From positions 1 through 33,161 of the forward strand of contig NZ_FCOM02000069.1 of assembly GCF_001544695.2 (NCBI RefSeq): DNA of 33,161 bases. Direction: 5' to 3'. The notes under the pieces were generated by a model, which was not told the origin of the DNA, ran no database searches, and saw only the letters and a program-made list of their open reading frames with translations. Below, in pieces: positions 7,983-15,835 of the stretch (position 1 is the first letter of the stretch; each line of letters starts with the position of its first letter). Position numbers and translations under genes: made by a program. This DNA comes from Caballeronia arvi. Lineage in GTDB: Bacteria; Pseudomonadota; Gammaproteobacteria; Burkholderiales; Burkholderiaceae.

Positions 7983-8815
7983 CAGTCGCACCGTGCCGTC
8001 ATGCCGCCATCTACGATGATTTCCGTGCCGGTGACAAACCGAGCCTCGTCAGAAGCAAGGAACAACGCAGCGTTTGCCGTATCGCGGCCGTCACCCATGA
8101 AGCCCAACGGAATTCGCGCAACTCGGGTCTCCAACAACTTGTCCACGTCGCCGCCTGTCCGTTGACCCGCCAGCCGCGCTTCTACCATCGGCGTATGCAA
8201 CTGGCCCGGGACCACGGTATTCACACGGATGCCCTTCTTCGCGTACTCGACTGCGACCACCTTGCCCAGTTGAATCACGCCAGCTTTGCAGGCTGCATAA
8301 GCGACTTGCGCCGAGCCCGTCCAGCGGATACCGGAGGTCGATGCGGTGTTGACGATTGACCCGCTGCCTTGCGCTTCCATAACGGGAAGGACGTGCTTGC
8401 AGGTGATATAGACACTCTTGAGATTAAAGGCAACCTGGGCGTCCCAGGCCTCTTCAGAAAGGGCTACGGGTCCGCCGGCCGCCGAGCCGCCAACGTTGTT
8501 CACCAGAACGTCGACGCTACCGTACTTCTCGCGACATGCCTCGACCATCGCCCGAACTGCGTCCGAGTCCGTGACGTCGCAACCGTAAGCCGTGATGTCG
8601 CCACCGACTTCGCGCACGCGCCGCACGGTTTCTTCCATCGCGTCCGGGTTTTTGTCGACAGCGAAGATGCGGGCGCCTGCCTGGGCGAAGAGCACCGCAA
8701 CCGCGCGGCCATTTCCCCATCCGGTGCCGACGCAGCCTGCGCCCGTGACAATGGCGACCTTTCCATTAAGGCGTCCTGAATTCACGCCGTTTACGAGATT
8801 TTGCGAAATTTCCAC
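7982..8815 (-). CDS. Short-chain dehydrogenase/reductase (SDR)
   Basis: Predicted 277-residue classical SDR, an NAD(P)-dependent oxidoreductase acting on an alcohol or keto group. Visible: Rossmann glycine motif 'TGAGCVGTGWG' from residue 24, 'VNNVGG' (105-110), catalytic serines in 'NTASTSG' (S159/S161) and the Y173-A-A-C-K177 motif, then 'RVNTVVPGQLHTPMV' and a complete C terminus. The start is a GTG at 8815, supported by GAGGAA six to seven bases upstream; no in-frame ATG fits. It follows the decarboxylase-family gene by 10 bp and overlaps the next gene by 1 bp. An SDR next to lactonases fits oxidation of a cyclic or sugar-like alcohol to a lactone, but this is inference. Confidence 0.9.
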   Translation of the reverse strand: MEISQNLVNGVNSGRLNGKVAIVTGAGCVGTGWGNGRAVAVLFAQAGARIFAVDKNPDAMEETVRRVREVGGDITAYGCDVTDSDAVRAMVEACREKYGSVDVLVNNVGGSAAGGPVALSEEAWDAQVAFNLKSVYITCKHVLPVMEAQGSGSIVNTASTSGIRWTGSAQVAYAACKAGVIQLGKVVAVEYAKKGIRVNTVVPGQLHTPMVEARLAGQRTGGDVDKLLETRVARIPLGFMGDGRDTANAALFLASDEARFVTGTEIIVDGGMTARCD

Positions 8816-8825
8816 TTGATGTTCC

Positions 8826-9386
8826 TCAGTTCGATTCTTGGGGGAGTTCAGGTGTGGCGCCTTCCGGGGGCGGCACTTCGAACACTTTGATGGTCATCGA
8901 AATCAACGTGTAGTAGCCGGCAATGCCAACGAGGTCGACTACGCCATCCTTCCCGATTTCACCCACGAGCTCCTGGTAGAGAGAGTCGGGCACTTTGCGC
9001 TGTTCATGCAGTTCGGTGAGAAAGGCGAACACCAGTTCCTCATCCCGTTTCGCAAAAGGAGGCGTCTTTCCATCCCGGATTGCGTCGATGACTTCGTTCG
9101 AAACACCGGCCTCGAGAGCGAAAGGCTTGTGCGCGGCCCATTCGTATTCCGCGAGCCAGTACCTTCCCATGAACATGATGGCAAGCTCCGAGAGACGGGC
9201 CGGGAGGCTGCTGTCATACCGGCAGTAGCGACCCAAGGCTTGGGAGCGGTCGGCAAGTTGCGGCCGATGCAGCCAAATTGCGAGCGGGCCTCTGACGCCC
9301 TTTCGCGGACCGCTTGCGATTGCGTCGTAGACGGCGCGCTGCTCAGGGTCAAGTTGCCCCGGGTCGATGGGTGAAAGACGTGTCAT
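8826..9386 (-). CDS. Carboxymuconolactone decarboxylase (CMD)-family protein
   Basis: Predicted 186-residue helical protein of the CMD/AhpD-like superfamily. Family features are 'LDPEQRAVYDAIASGPR', 'RLSELAIMFMGRYWLAEYEW' with 'AAHKPFALEAGVS' directly after, and 'VDLVGIAGYYTLISM'. There is no CxxC, so an AhpD-type peroxidase role is unlikely, whereas PcaC-like decarboxylases act on carboxylated gamma-lactones. The start at 9386 is an ATG 20 bp after the dctA stop. Its presence suggests that the pathway passes through a carboxylated lactone or muconate-like intermediate, which fits the two LigI-like enzymes. Confidence 0.87.
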   Translation of the reverse strand: MTRLSPIDPGQLDPEQRAVYDAIASGPRKGVRGPLAIWLHRPQLADRSQALGRYCRYDSSLPARLSELAIMFMGRYWLAEYEWAAHKPFALEAGVSNEVIDAIRDGKTPPFAKRDEELVFAFLTELHEQRKVPDSLYQELVGEIGKDGVVDLVGIAGYYTLISMTIKVFEVPPPEGATPELPQESN

Positions 9387-9406
9387 TTGGGTCGATTCTC
9401 AGTAGT

Positions 9407-10714
9407 TCAGTGAGACTGGGCAGTCGCAGTGGTAGCAGTGCTCTTTTCTTGCTGGAGGCAGAACCGGCGGGGCCTTGCGCCAGTCTCCTGTTCGAAAGCC
9501 TTCGCGTCGAAAGCACCTTCCCAGCGGGCAATGGTGAATACCGCGAGCGTGTTACCAACCACATTGACGAGCGCAGTAGCCGTGGCCATTACGCGGTCGA
9601 TGCCGAACAAGAGACCCAGGCCGCTCAGAGGAAGCGTTCGGACCGATTGGAGCGTTGCTGCAAGCTTCACGAAGGCACCGCCTGCGACCGTGGTACCGCC
9701 CTTCGAGGTGAGACTCAGAATGGCCAGCAGTCCAAGCTGCTGCCAGAGGGAAAACGGGGTGTCGGTTGCCTGAGCGATGAATCCGATGGCAATCGCCATG
9801 TAAATCGACGTACCGTCGAGGTTGAAGCTGTAGCCGGCCGGGAGAACGAAGCCAACCACCGCCTCGTCGCAACCAGAGCGCTGCAATTTCTCGATGAGTC
9901 GAGGCAGTGCTACTTCGCTGGACGCCGTCCCAAAAATAAGCAGCAGTTCGTCGCGAATGAGCCGCAGGATGCTAAAGAACGGGAGACCAATCATCCAGCT
10001 AATGCTGCCAAGCACACCGAACACGAACAGCAGAGAGGCAGCGTAGTACAGCACGATGACCTTCAGAAGGTACATAAGCGTCACACTACCGTAGCTACCA
10101 ATCGCTGCTGCCATTGCGCCAAAAGCTCCCAGCGGCGCGAGTCTCATGATGAAAGCGAGCATGCGAAAGAGAACCGATTGCGCTTCGTCGATACCTCGAA
10201 GAAGGACCGAATCGGGACCGACCGCCATATTGAGTGCGAGACCTGCCAGCAGCGAAATGATGAGAACCTGGACGATGTCGCCCTTTGCAAACGCGTCGAC
10301 CAGAGTATGGGGAATCAGGCTCAGCAGATAGTCGACGGCAGAGATTCCGCCGGCGCTCGCGGTTGCCTTGACGGCTGCCTGGCTTTCGGCGATGTTCGTC
10401 GCATGGAGACCTGCACCCGGCTGGAACACGTTCACCATCACAAATCCGAGAATCATTGCGACAGTGCTGACCACCTCGAAATAGACGAGCGACTTGACGC
10501 CCATCCGTCCCAGCATGCGAAGGTCTTTGACGTGTGCGATGCCCTGAACCAGCGTGCAGAAAATGATGGGCGCCAGCATCATCTTGAGCAAGGCAATGAA
10601 CCCCACTCCGAGAGGCTTCATTGCCACTGCCCAGTCAGGCTTTGCCATCCCTAACACGATTGCGCAAGCCAGGCCGATAAGTACTTGCACATGTAGTTGC
10701 TTTAACCGCCTCAT
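9407..10714 (-). CDS. dctA: DctA-type dicarboxylate:cation symporter (SLC1 family)
   Basis: Predicted 435-residue inner-membrane symporter for C4-dicarboxylates or related carboxylates. Conserved SLC1 motifs are present: 'MLAPIIFCTLVQGI', 'GTASSEVALPRLIEKL', 'PAGYSFNLDGTSIYMA', 'LTSKGGTTVAGGAFVKL' and 'FGIDRVMATATALVNVVGN'. The frame is open to 10999, but the ATG at 10714 is chosen because AGGAG lies seven bases upstream and family similarity begins with 'MRRLKQLHVQVLIGLACAIV'. It is the first gene of the ten-gene operon, behind a leader of about 250 nt. Whether it imports the substrate or a dicarboxylate end product cannot be told; the name follows family resemblance only. Confidence 0.88.
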   Translation of the reverse strand: MRRLKQLHVQVLIGLACAIVLGMAKPDWAVAMKPLGVGFIALLKMMLAPIIFCTLVQGIAHVKDLRMLGRMGVKSLVYFEVVSTVAMILGFVMVNVFQPGAGLHATNIAESQAAVKATASAGGISAVDYLLSLIPHTLVDAFAKGDIVQVLIISLLAGLALNMAVGPDSVLLRGIDEAQSVLFRMLAFIMRLAPLGAFGAMAAAIGSYGSVTLMYLLKVIVLYYAASLLFVFGVLGSISWMIGLPFFSILRLIRDELLLIFGTASSEVALPRLIEKLQRSGCDEAVVGFVLPAGYSFNLDGTSIYMAIAIGFIAQATDTPFSLWQQLGLLAILSLTSKGGTTVAGGAFVKLAATLQSVRTLPLSGLGLLFGIDRVMATATALVNVVGNTLAVFTIARWEGAFDAKAFEQETGARPRRFCLQQEKSTATTATAQSH

Positions 10715-10964
10715 ATCGTCTCCTAAGTTCGAATCGAATGTCTCTTGTAGATGGCCCGATACGGCGTCATCTGTCCTGGGACCTATACCGAAGTTTTGTC
10801 CTGAAACTGGGAGAAGCGGAGAAGTCCTGGTCCGTGACAGAGCCGGCGATACGGCCACATCGCGAACTACGCCGGTTCGGGTTAAGCTGCCCAAGAGCAA
10901 CGTCGCCACGCCGGTGAGGGATTCACCCTCTCGTCTCCGTTCATTTTTTCTAGTTCTTTCTTTA
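10715..10964 (-). promoter_or_regulatory. Long 5' leader of the catabolic operon
   Basis: If transcription starts near 10964 as predicted, dctA has an untranslated leader of about 250 nt. It contains overlapping inverted repeats GGTGA-GGGAT-TCACC (10913-10927) and GAGGG-ATTCA-CCCTC (10916-10930). The role of these repeats is unknown; no recognised riboswitch was seen. Confidence 0.35.
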
Positions 10965-10970
10965 ATCCAG

Positions 10971-10999
10971 AGCATAGGTGAGCGGCGATTGCTTGACAA
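10971..10999 (-). promoter_or_regulatory. Predicted sigma70 promoter of the ten-gene operon
   Basis: On the minus strand, TTGTCA (10999-10994; one mismatch to TTGACA) is followed by exactly 17 bp and TATGCT (10976-10971; four of six to TATAAT). The expected start is near 10964. The LysR palindrome lies just upstream of the -35. Confidence 0.55.
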
Positions 11000-11020
11000 A
11001 GGCCGAGTTTTGATACCAAG

Positions 11021-11039
11021 CTATGCCCGAATGGCATAG
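11021..11039. promoter_or_regulatory. LysR-type operator (perfect palindrome, T-N11-A)
   Basis: CTATGCCCGAATGGCATAG is a perfect 7-bp inverted repeat (CTATGCC/GGCATAG) with a 5-bp spacer and contains the T-N11-A core of LysR-type regulator sites. Its centre (11030) is about 66 bp upstream of the predicted operon start, the standard position of the LysR recognition site. It also ends 10 bp before the lysR-type start codon, which fits negative autoregulation. Confidence 0.75.
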
Positions 11040-11048
11040 GACATGAGA

Positions 11049-11999
11049 ATGGACATTCGGGAGCTGCGCAGTTTCATCCATGTTGCTCGCGCGGGCAGTT
11101 TCAGCCGTGCGGCAGCTGAGTTGTACATCGCCCAGCCTGCGTTAAGCAGGCAAGTAGCGAAGCTAGAAGAGGAAATTGGGGTCGAATTGCTGGCGCGTCA
11201 CGGCCGAGGCGTCCGGCTCACGGCGGCCGGCGCTCGCCTGCTCGAACGAGCCGAAATGATTTCCAACATGGTGAGTGAAACCGGTGAGCACGTCCGCGCG
11301 ACTGCCGACGAGGAGCGTGGCTACCTAGCCGTCGGACTGCCGCCCACGATGGGAGCCCTCATTGGCGCTGAACTCGTGCGCGATTTTCGCGAAGTGTATC
11401 CACGTGTCGCGCTTCACATCCGTGAGGGGCAAAGTAGTTCGTTGCAAGAATGGGTGGCCGACCGCCGCGTCGACTTAGCGGTAGTCTATAACCAGCCGCC
11501 CTTGGACGCCTTTAAGGTTCGGCCGCTCTATAGCGAGCCAATGATTCTAATCGCTCCGCCAGGAACGCCGATTCCAAAGGACGGTTTCCAAATAAGGGAC
11601 CTCGCCAGCCTACCTCTCATTCTTCCCGGGATGCCGCATAGTAATCGGAGAGTCATCGAACACGCCGCGGTGCAGAACGGCATTCGTCTTCGCTTGGAGC
11701 TCGAGGTTGACAGTGTCGCGCTCACGAAGAAACTGGTTAGAGCAGGCGTCGGATATTCCATTCTCACGTCAATCGCGATTCGTGACGAGCTGGCAAGCGG
11801 CGACCTGGTTGCGGAAGTCATCACGCGGCCGTCCATACGGTCGACCGTCGCAATAACTACCCTGCGCGAAAACCCGCTCTCGAGGTTTGCAACCGATTGG
11901 ATGGCGATGCTTCGAGAGAAACTGAAACGGTTTGTCGGTACCGAACAGTGGAACGAAGATATTGTCTGGCTCGATAACGAGGCAACTAATTCTAACTAA
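11049..11999 (+). CDS. LysR-family transcriptional regulator, divergent from the operon
   Basis: Predicted 316-residue LysR-type regulator, a DNA-binding protein that senses a pathway metabolite. The N-terminal winged helix-turn-helix is clear (MDIRELRSFIHVARAGSFSR, then 'QPALSRQVAKLEEEIGVELL' and 'VRLTAAGARLL', residues 1-65), followed by a type-2 periplasmic-binding-protein-like effector domain with 'LAVGLPPTMG' and 'YSILTSIAIRDEL'. The ATG at 11049 is preferred over one six bases upstream because AGGA sits seven bases before it. It is divergent from the ten-gene operon, and the shared region carries a T-N11-A palindrome, so it is very probably the operon's activator. Effector unknown; by analogy, a pathway intermediate. 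Confidence 0.93.
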   Translation: MDIRELRSFIHVARAGSFSRAAAELYIAQPALSRQVAKLEEEIGVELLARHGRGVRLTAAGARLLERAEMISNMVSETGEHVRATADEERGYLAVGLPPTMGALIGAELVRDFREVYPRVALHIREGQSSSLQEWVADRRVDLAVVYNQPPLDAFKVRPLYSEPMILIAPPGTPIPKDGFQIRDLASLPLILPGMPHSNRRVIEHAAVQNGIRLRLELEVDSVALTKKLVRAGVGYSILTSIAIRDELASGDLVAEVITRPSIRSTVAITTLRENPLSRFATDWMAMLREKLKRFVGTEQWNEDIVWLDNEATNSN

Positions 12000-12112
12000 A
12001 CCTCGTTGCAGTCAGCCCTTACAGCCCGTCGATGTGAACGAGTGAAGAGCCGCCGACGGCTTCCGCCTGCCGCGCGCAGTGGCGGTGGCACAAGCCATCG
12101 AGCCTTCTGCCT

Positions 12113-13135
12113 TCACGCAACGGCGTCGACTTCGCTTGTGCTCATCGCAGGCGGCAGAGGCGTCGAGTCTGCAGCTTTCTCTACTATCACTTTGCCACCA
12201 GACTTCTTCGCCCCCACCTTCGTGGCAGCAGCTTTCTTGCTCCCAACCCGCAATACCTTCTTCGCCGCGGACGTCGACTTCTTAGCACTAGCGCCCTTGC
12301 CGCCAGGAGTCTTCGCGGACGTCGCCGAAGCTTTCGTCGCAACCGCCTTCTTTGCTGACTCCGTCGCGGTCGCCTTCTTCGCCGCTGCTTTGTTTGCCGC
12401 GGCCGCCTTCGGCGTGCTTTTTTTGGCATCAGCAACCGAGGTCGCAGCACCGTCAATTAGGAACTTGGTCCGGTCTCTCGCGCCTGCAAGCCAGCCCGGA
12501 GCCTTTCCGCGACCGCTCCACTCTGCGCCGCTCTTCGGGTCGCGATACATCGCGAGTTGCTTCCCTCTAACGTAGTTGCGTGGCTTCGCCGCCTTCTCGC
12601 CATCAACTGGGGCGCTTCCCGCGCTGCTGTCAATCAGAAACTTGTCGCGATTCTTCGCGCTCGCCAACCAACCAGGTGCCCTACCCCGACCACTCCATGT
12701 CGCCCCTGACTTGGGGTCACGATAAAGCGCGGGCTGCGGACCGCGTAGGTAATCGCCGGGCTTCGCGGCGTTCTTCGCGGCTTGATTCGTGGCAGGCGGA
12801 GTGCTCGTCGAGCTGCCATCAATCAGAAACTTATCCCGGTTCCTTGCGCCCGCTATCCATCCAGGCGCCCGGCCGTGGCCGGACCAAGTTGCGCCCGACT
12901 TCAGGTCACGATACTTTGCATTCGACGCTCCCTTGCCCTCAGTGGTTTTCGTCGCCGCGCTACTTGTCGCCCTTCTTCCATCACTCTTCGAGCCGAGGTC
13001 ATCGACTGTCAGACCGTGCTCTGCCATCAATGAGTGAATTTGAGCGATGACGCCTGCCGACTGTTTCTTAGTAATTGCTTCAGCTTGAGCTTGCAGTTTC
13101 GCAATCCTCGCCTCGATGCTTTCGAGCGTTGCCAT
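12113..13135 (-). CDS. H-NS-family nucleoid protein with three DNA-binding modules and an H1-like tail
   Basis: Predicted 340-residue nucleoid-associated protein. Residues 1-48 form the H-NS-type N-terminal coiled coil ('ARIAKLQAQAEAITKKQ', 'VIAQIHSLMAEHGLTVDDLG'). The Burkholderia-type DNA-binding module (YRDPKSG.TWSGRGRAPGWL, then 'A..RDKFLID') occurs three times, at about residues 74-106, 138-169 and 197-228, in repeats of about 60 residues with the linker 'KP..Y.RG.Q.A.YRD'. Module 1 has WSGHGRAP and module 3 WSGRGKAP. Residues 236-325 are an Ala/Lys/Thr/Ser-rich histone H1-like tail. Typical family members have one module and about 100-200 residues. The start is an ATG with GAGGGG upstream. 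It may bridge DNA and silence transferred genes such as those around it. A paralogous tail remnant lies at 570-830. Confidence 0.88.
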   Translation of the reverse strand: MATLESIEARIAKLQAQAEAITKKQSAGVIAQIHSLMAEHGLTVDDLGSKSDGRRATSSAATKTTEGKGASNAKYRDLKSGATWSGHGRAPGWIAGARNRDKFLIDGSSTSTPPATNQAAKNAAKPGDYLRGPQPALYRDPKSGATWSGRGRAPGWLASAKNRDKFLIDSSAGSAPVDGEKAAKPRNYVRGKQLAMYRDPKSGAEWSGRGKAPGWLAGARDRTKFLIDGAATSVADAKKSTPKAAAANKAAAKKATATESAKKAVATKASATSAKTPGGKGASAKKSTSAAKKVLRVGSKKAAATKVGAKKSGGKVIVEKAADSTPLPPAMSTSEVDAVA

Positions 13136-13763
13136 GATTTCCCCTCTTGCGTGGTTGCAATCAACGCACTATGCCACGTTCAGCAAGATATGCGAGCTTT
13201 CCATGCCTAGAGCAATGCTCTAATCATGCGAGGAGTATGTTTCGAGAGAGAAAACTCAAGGAGAGACTGCAAGTCCAACAGAAAGATGTAAAGGCTTGCC
13301 TTCATTCGGGCGCTACTATCGTATCGCTTCACGCACGCGGGTCCAACTCTGTTCTCAAACTCATATCTTGCGCACGATGTTGAAGGCTTCATCATAGCGG
13401 GCTTTCCTTGTGCCTTGGTCCGCAGCTATTGCAGCAGACGATGGTAGAGCGCAATCGCTCGCGAGGATAGGTCTTCGCTTGGATTGACGACACGGTTTCC
13501 CAAAGACTCGTTGCGAACGTCCCCTCAGCGAAGTTCCGGAGGACACACGAGTGAGTGCCGGTTCAGGTCCTTGAGTGCAGCGGAGTTCCTCCTCAGCCTA
13601 TCCAAGACCGCCAAGCCAGTTCGAAGTTGTCATATGCCGTCGACGCTGAGGGGACCGAGCTGGGGACCGCTTTCGCCAGGTCAAGCCTTGGTGAAGGCAA
13701 AGCCGCATTCCTTCGCGAGCCTTTCATACATCTTCCCGTGCCACGTCGTCCGGAAATCACCCA
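13136..13763. other. 628 bp without a convincing gene
   Basis: Between the H-NS-like gene and a two-TM gene. A minus-strand fragment near 13684-13800 reads protein-like at its end ('FRTTWHGKMYERLAKECGF', stop at 13681-13683) but has stops immediately upstream and no start codon with a ribosome-binding site, so it may be a remnant. Nothing else is recognised. Confidence 0.35.
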
Positions 13764-14324
13764 ATGTTTCCCAGCCGACGGACGGACTTTGGCCAAGCCC
13801 TTATCCTGCAATCGTTAAGGAACGATTTCATTGACGAAAGCGGAAGGTCACGAGCGGTGCCTGGTCCAGCAACGAACAAAAACCAATTCGGAGCCAAACT
13901 CGTCCAAGAGCTACTTCGCGAAACTCGCGGCGTAGGTGTGGCATTCGCGGGTCTGGGCATCGGCACCGGCGTCGGGCTTTCGGCGGCCATCATGATTTGG
14001 GCCGCCGACGTAGACATTATTCGAGGGGGTTCTGTTTCCTTCTGGTGTCTCGCTGCGGGTATGTTTTTCGGCTTCACGCTGGTCGTAGGTTACGGCATTC
14101 GTCTGAAAACAATCCTTGACCGCCTGAGTCCACTTGTAAATGACATCGAGACTTGGTGCTCGCGCATCGATGCAATCAGCGAGGCAACGAGTGTCGAAAC
14201 CGTAAGTTTCGGACGGGCCGCCCGGCGTACGCACCTCAATCTGTACCCAGCGGCGCTTAAGGACGAGGCGGAAAAACAGACAACGGTGCTCCTCGAACGC
14301 CTCATGTTGCCGCGCAAGCATTAG
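13764..14324 (+). CDS. Hypothetical two-TM membrane protein
   Basis: Predicted 186-residue protein that I do not recognise. Two hydrophobic segments are visible, at about residues 57-80 (glycine-rich, 'FAGLGIGTGVGLSAAIMIWA') and 91-113 ('SFWCLAAGMFFGFTLVVGYG'), followed by a soluble C-terminal region of about 75 residues with a short amphipathic helix ('KTILDRLSPLVNDIETW'). This order suggests an inner-membrane protein with a cytoplasmic tail. No ribosome-binding site is seen before the ATG at 13764, so the true start may be further in. Neighbours give no functional clue. An overlapping minus-strand frame is less protein-like and was rejected. Confidence 0.5.
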   Translation: MFPSRRTDFGQALILQSLRNDFIDESGRSRAVPGPATNKNQFGAKLVQELLRETRGVGVAFAGLGIGTGVGLSAAIMIWAADVDIIRGGSVSFWCLAAGMFFGFTLVVGYGIRLKTILDRLSPLVNDIETWCSRIDAISEATSVETVSFGRAARRTHLNLYPAALKDEAEKQTTVLLERLMLPRKH

Positions 14325-14713
14325 CGCTCCTTCCCGCTTCGGCCGTTCAAGTGGCTCTTCGAATCCGGCGTCGTTGACGAGAACGCACCGCCGAGCATTC
14401 CGAGGAAATCTGCGTTGAGTCGAGTTAATCGAAGCTCTACGCGTGCGAAAAAGGCTTCTTCTTAGTTTTGAAGGAAAGCTCCTAGTTCGTAAGTAACTTC
14501 CTTTGAAGAAGTAGCAAAAAGCATCTATACAGAGTGTCGACGCCAAAAGTCGTAGCTTTTGAATGTCGGGCGCTAATCGGAGGCAGCAACCGCATATCAA
14601 CCGAATCAGCTCCGAAAACTTCAGACGGCCGTCGCATTACTACTTTTGATAGGTTGCCCGGAAGGCAAACCGCAGCTAGGCTGATTGCTCCCGGTCAAAC
14701 CTCGGAGACATCA
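14325..14713. other. Intergenic upstream of the LivK-like gene
   Basis: 389 bp with an AT-richer patch around 14455-14530 that probably contains the promoter of the downstream gene; no specific boxes are clear enough to call. The frame of the downstream gene is open back to 14534 but does not resemble the family. Confidence 0.35.
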
Positions 14714-15835
14714 ATGCGCCGCTCAAGCATTACGATTGCTGTAGTCATTGCTGCAGGGTTCATCGCATCCGCTCAGGCACAAACCGTCGTCACAATTGGC
14801 CACTCCGCTCCCCTCACAGGACCTCAGGCGCCCAACGGTAAAGACAACGAAAACGGCGCGCGCCTCGCAATCGACGAACTCAACAAGACCGGCGTCACCG
14901 TCGCGGGTCAGAAGGTCACGTTCAAACTGGACTCAGAGGACGACCAAGCCGACCCGAAAATCGGCGTTCAGGTAGCGCAGAAGCTTGTCGACAGCGGTGT
15001 CATCGCCGTACTAGGACCCTACAACTCTGGCGTGGCTATCCCGGCATCGCGCGTCTATAACGCGGGCGGCGTGTCCCTGCTTCCCGTTGCGTCCAATCCG
15101 GCCCTGACGAAGCAAGGCTTCAAGACCATCTTCCGTATCGGCGCGAGCGACGAGCAACTTGGCGGAACGATGGGCCAATTTGCGGCCAAGACTCTGAAGG
15201 CAAAGACCGCCGCAGTCATCGACGACCGCACGGCGTACGGTCAAGGCGTCGCCGAGCAGTTCGTGAAGGAAGCGAAAGCAAATGGAATTCAGATTGTCGA
15301 CCAGCAGTTCACGAACTCGTCAGCAACCGACTTCCTGGGCATTCTCACGAGCATCAAGTCGAAGAATCCCGACGTCATCTTCTTTGGCGGCTATGCCTCG
15401 CAGGGCGCGCCGATGGCCAAACAGATGAAAGCCCGTGGCCTGCGAGCCAAATTACTCGGTGGCGACGGTATATGCTCGGCCGACATGGGTAGGGTGGCGG
15501 GTGATGCGGCGTCTATCGTCTACTGCGCGCAAGGAGGAATCTCGCTCGACAAGACGCCGGCTGGCCGAGAGTTCCTGCAGAAGTACAAGGCCGCGTACAA
15601 CACTGACACTCAGGTGTATGGCGTTAGCTACTATGACGGCGTCAAACTGCTCGCTGATGCGATGGTCAAAGCAGGAACCACGACTGATAAAGCAAAGCTC
15701 GCGGCCCAATTGGCGAAGACTGATTACAAAGGCGTCGCCGGCACTTACGCCTTTGATGAGAACGGTGACCTGAAAGGTGCACCAACCACCGTTTATGTCA
15801 TCAAGAATGGCCTGCCGGCCCCGTACGGTCAGTGA
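14714..15835 (+). CDS. LivK-like branched-chain amino acid (type-1) periplasmic binding protein
   Basis: Predicted 373-residue periplasmic receptor of an amino-acid-type ABC importer. It has a Sec signal (MRRSSITIAVVIAAGFIASA, cleavage after AQA), then the family pattern 'VTIGHSAPLTGPQAPNGKDNENGARLAIDELN', 'VIAVLGPYNSGVAIPASRVYN', 'DRTAYGQGVAEQFV', 'VIFFGGYASQGAPMAKQM' and a late 'GVSYYDGVKLLADAM', so it is full length. The ATG at 14714 is chosen for signal-peptide fit and CGGAGA upstream. No permease or ATPase genes (livHMGF type) are adjacent, so it is an orphan receptor that would need a transporter encoded elsewhere. Ligand may be Leu/Ile/Val or another small molecule. Confidence 0.9.
   Translation: MRRSSITIAVVIAAGFIASAQAQTVVTIGHSAPLTGPQAPNGKDNENGARLAIDELNKTGVTVAGQKVTFKLDSEDDQADPKIGVQVAQKLVDSGVIAVLGPYNSGVAIPASRVYNAGGVSLLPVASNPALTKQGFKTIFRIGASDEQLGGTMGQFAAKTLKAKTAAVIDDRTAYGQGVAEQFVKEAKANGIQIVDQQFTNSSATDFLGILTSIKSKNPDVIFFGGYASQGAPMAKQMKARGLRAKLLGGDGICSADMGRVAGDAASIVYCAQGGISLDKTPAGREFLQKYKAAYNTDTQVYGVSYYDGVKLLADAMVKAGTTTDKAKLAAQLAKTDYKGVAGTYAFDENGDLKGAPTTVYVIKNGLPAPYGQ

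Noticed and set aside
9314..10654. 446-codon plus-strand open frame opposite dctA
   Set aside because: It mirrors dctA codons, is rich in His/Arg/Gln/Glu with no domain, and has no start signal; dctA has full SLC1 motifs.
10715..10999. N-terminal extension of dctA to 10999
   Set aside because: No family similarity, and it would run across the predicted promoter; AGGAG sits correctly before 10714.
12048..12061. AGCCG-CCGA-CGGCT hairpin between the LysR gene and the H-NS-like gene as a terminator
   Set aside because: Short stem and no T-tract; cannot be distinguished from chance in GC-rich DNA.
12006..12575. 189-codon plus-strand frame rich in Phe/Ala, suggesting a membrane protein
   Set aside because: It is the complement of the Lys/Ala-rich H1-like tail; hydrophobicity is an artefact of the opposite strand.
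12452..12916. Regularly spaced repeats of about 180 bp, considered as a CRISPR or satellite array
   Set aside because: They are coding repeats for the H-NS DNA-binding modules, not short identical repeats with unique spacers.
13911..14600. 229-codon minus-strand frame overlapping the two-TM gene
   Set aside because: Mixed basic and Cys-rich composition with no domain; the plus-strand frame has two clear hydrophobic segments.
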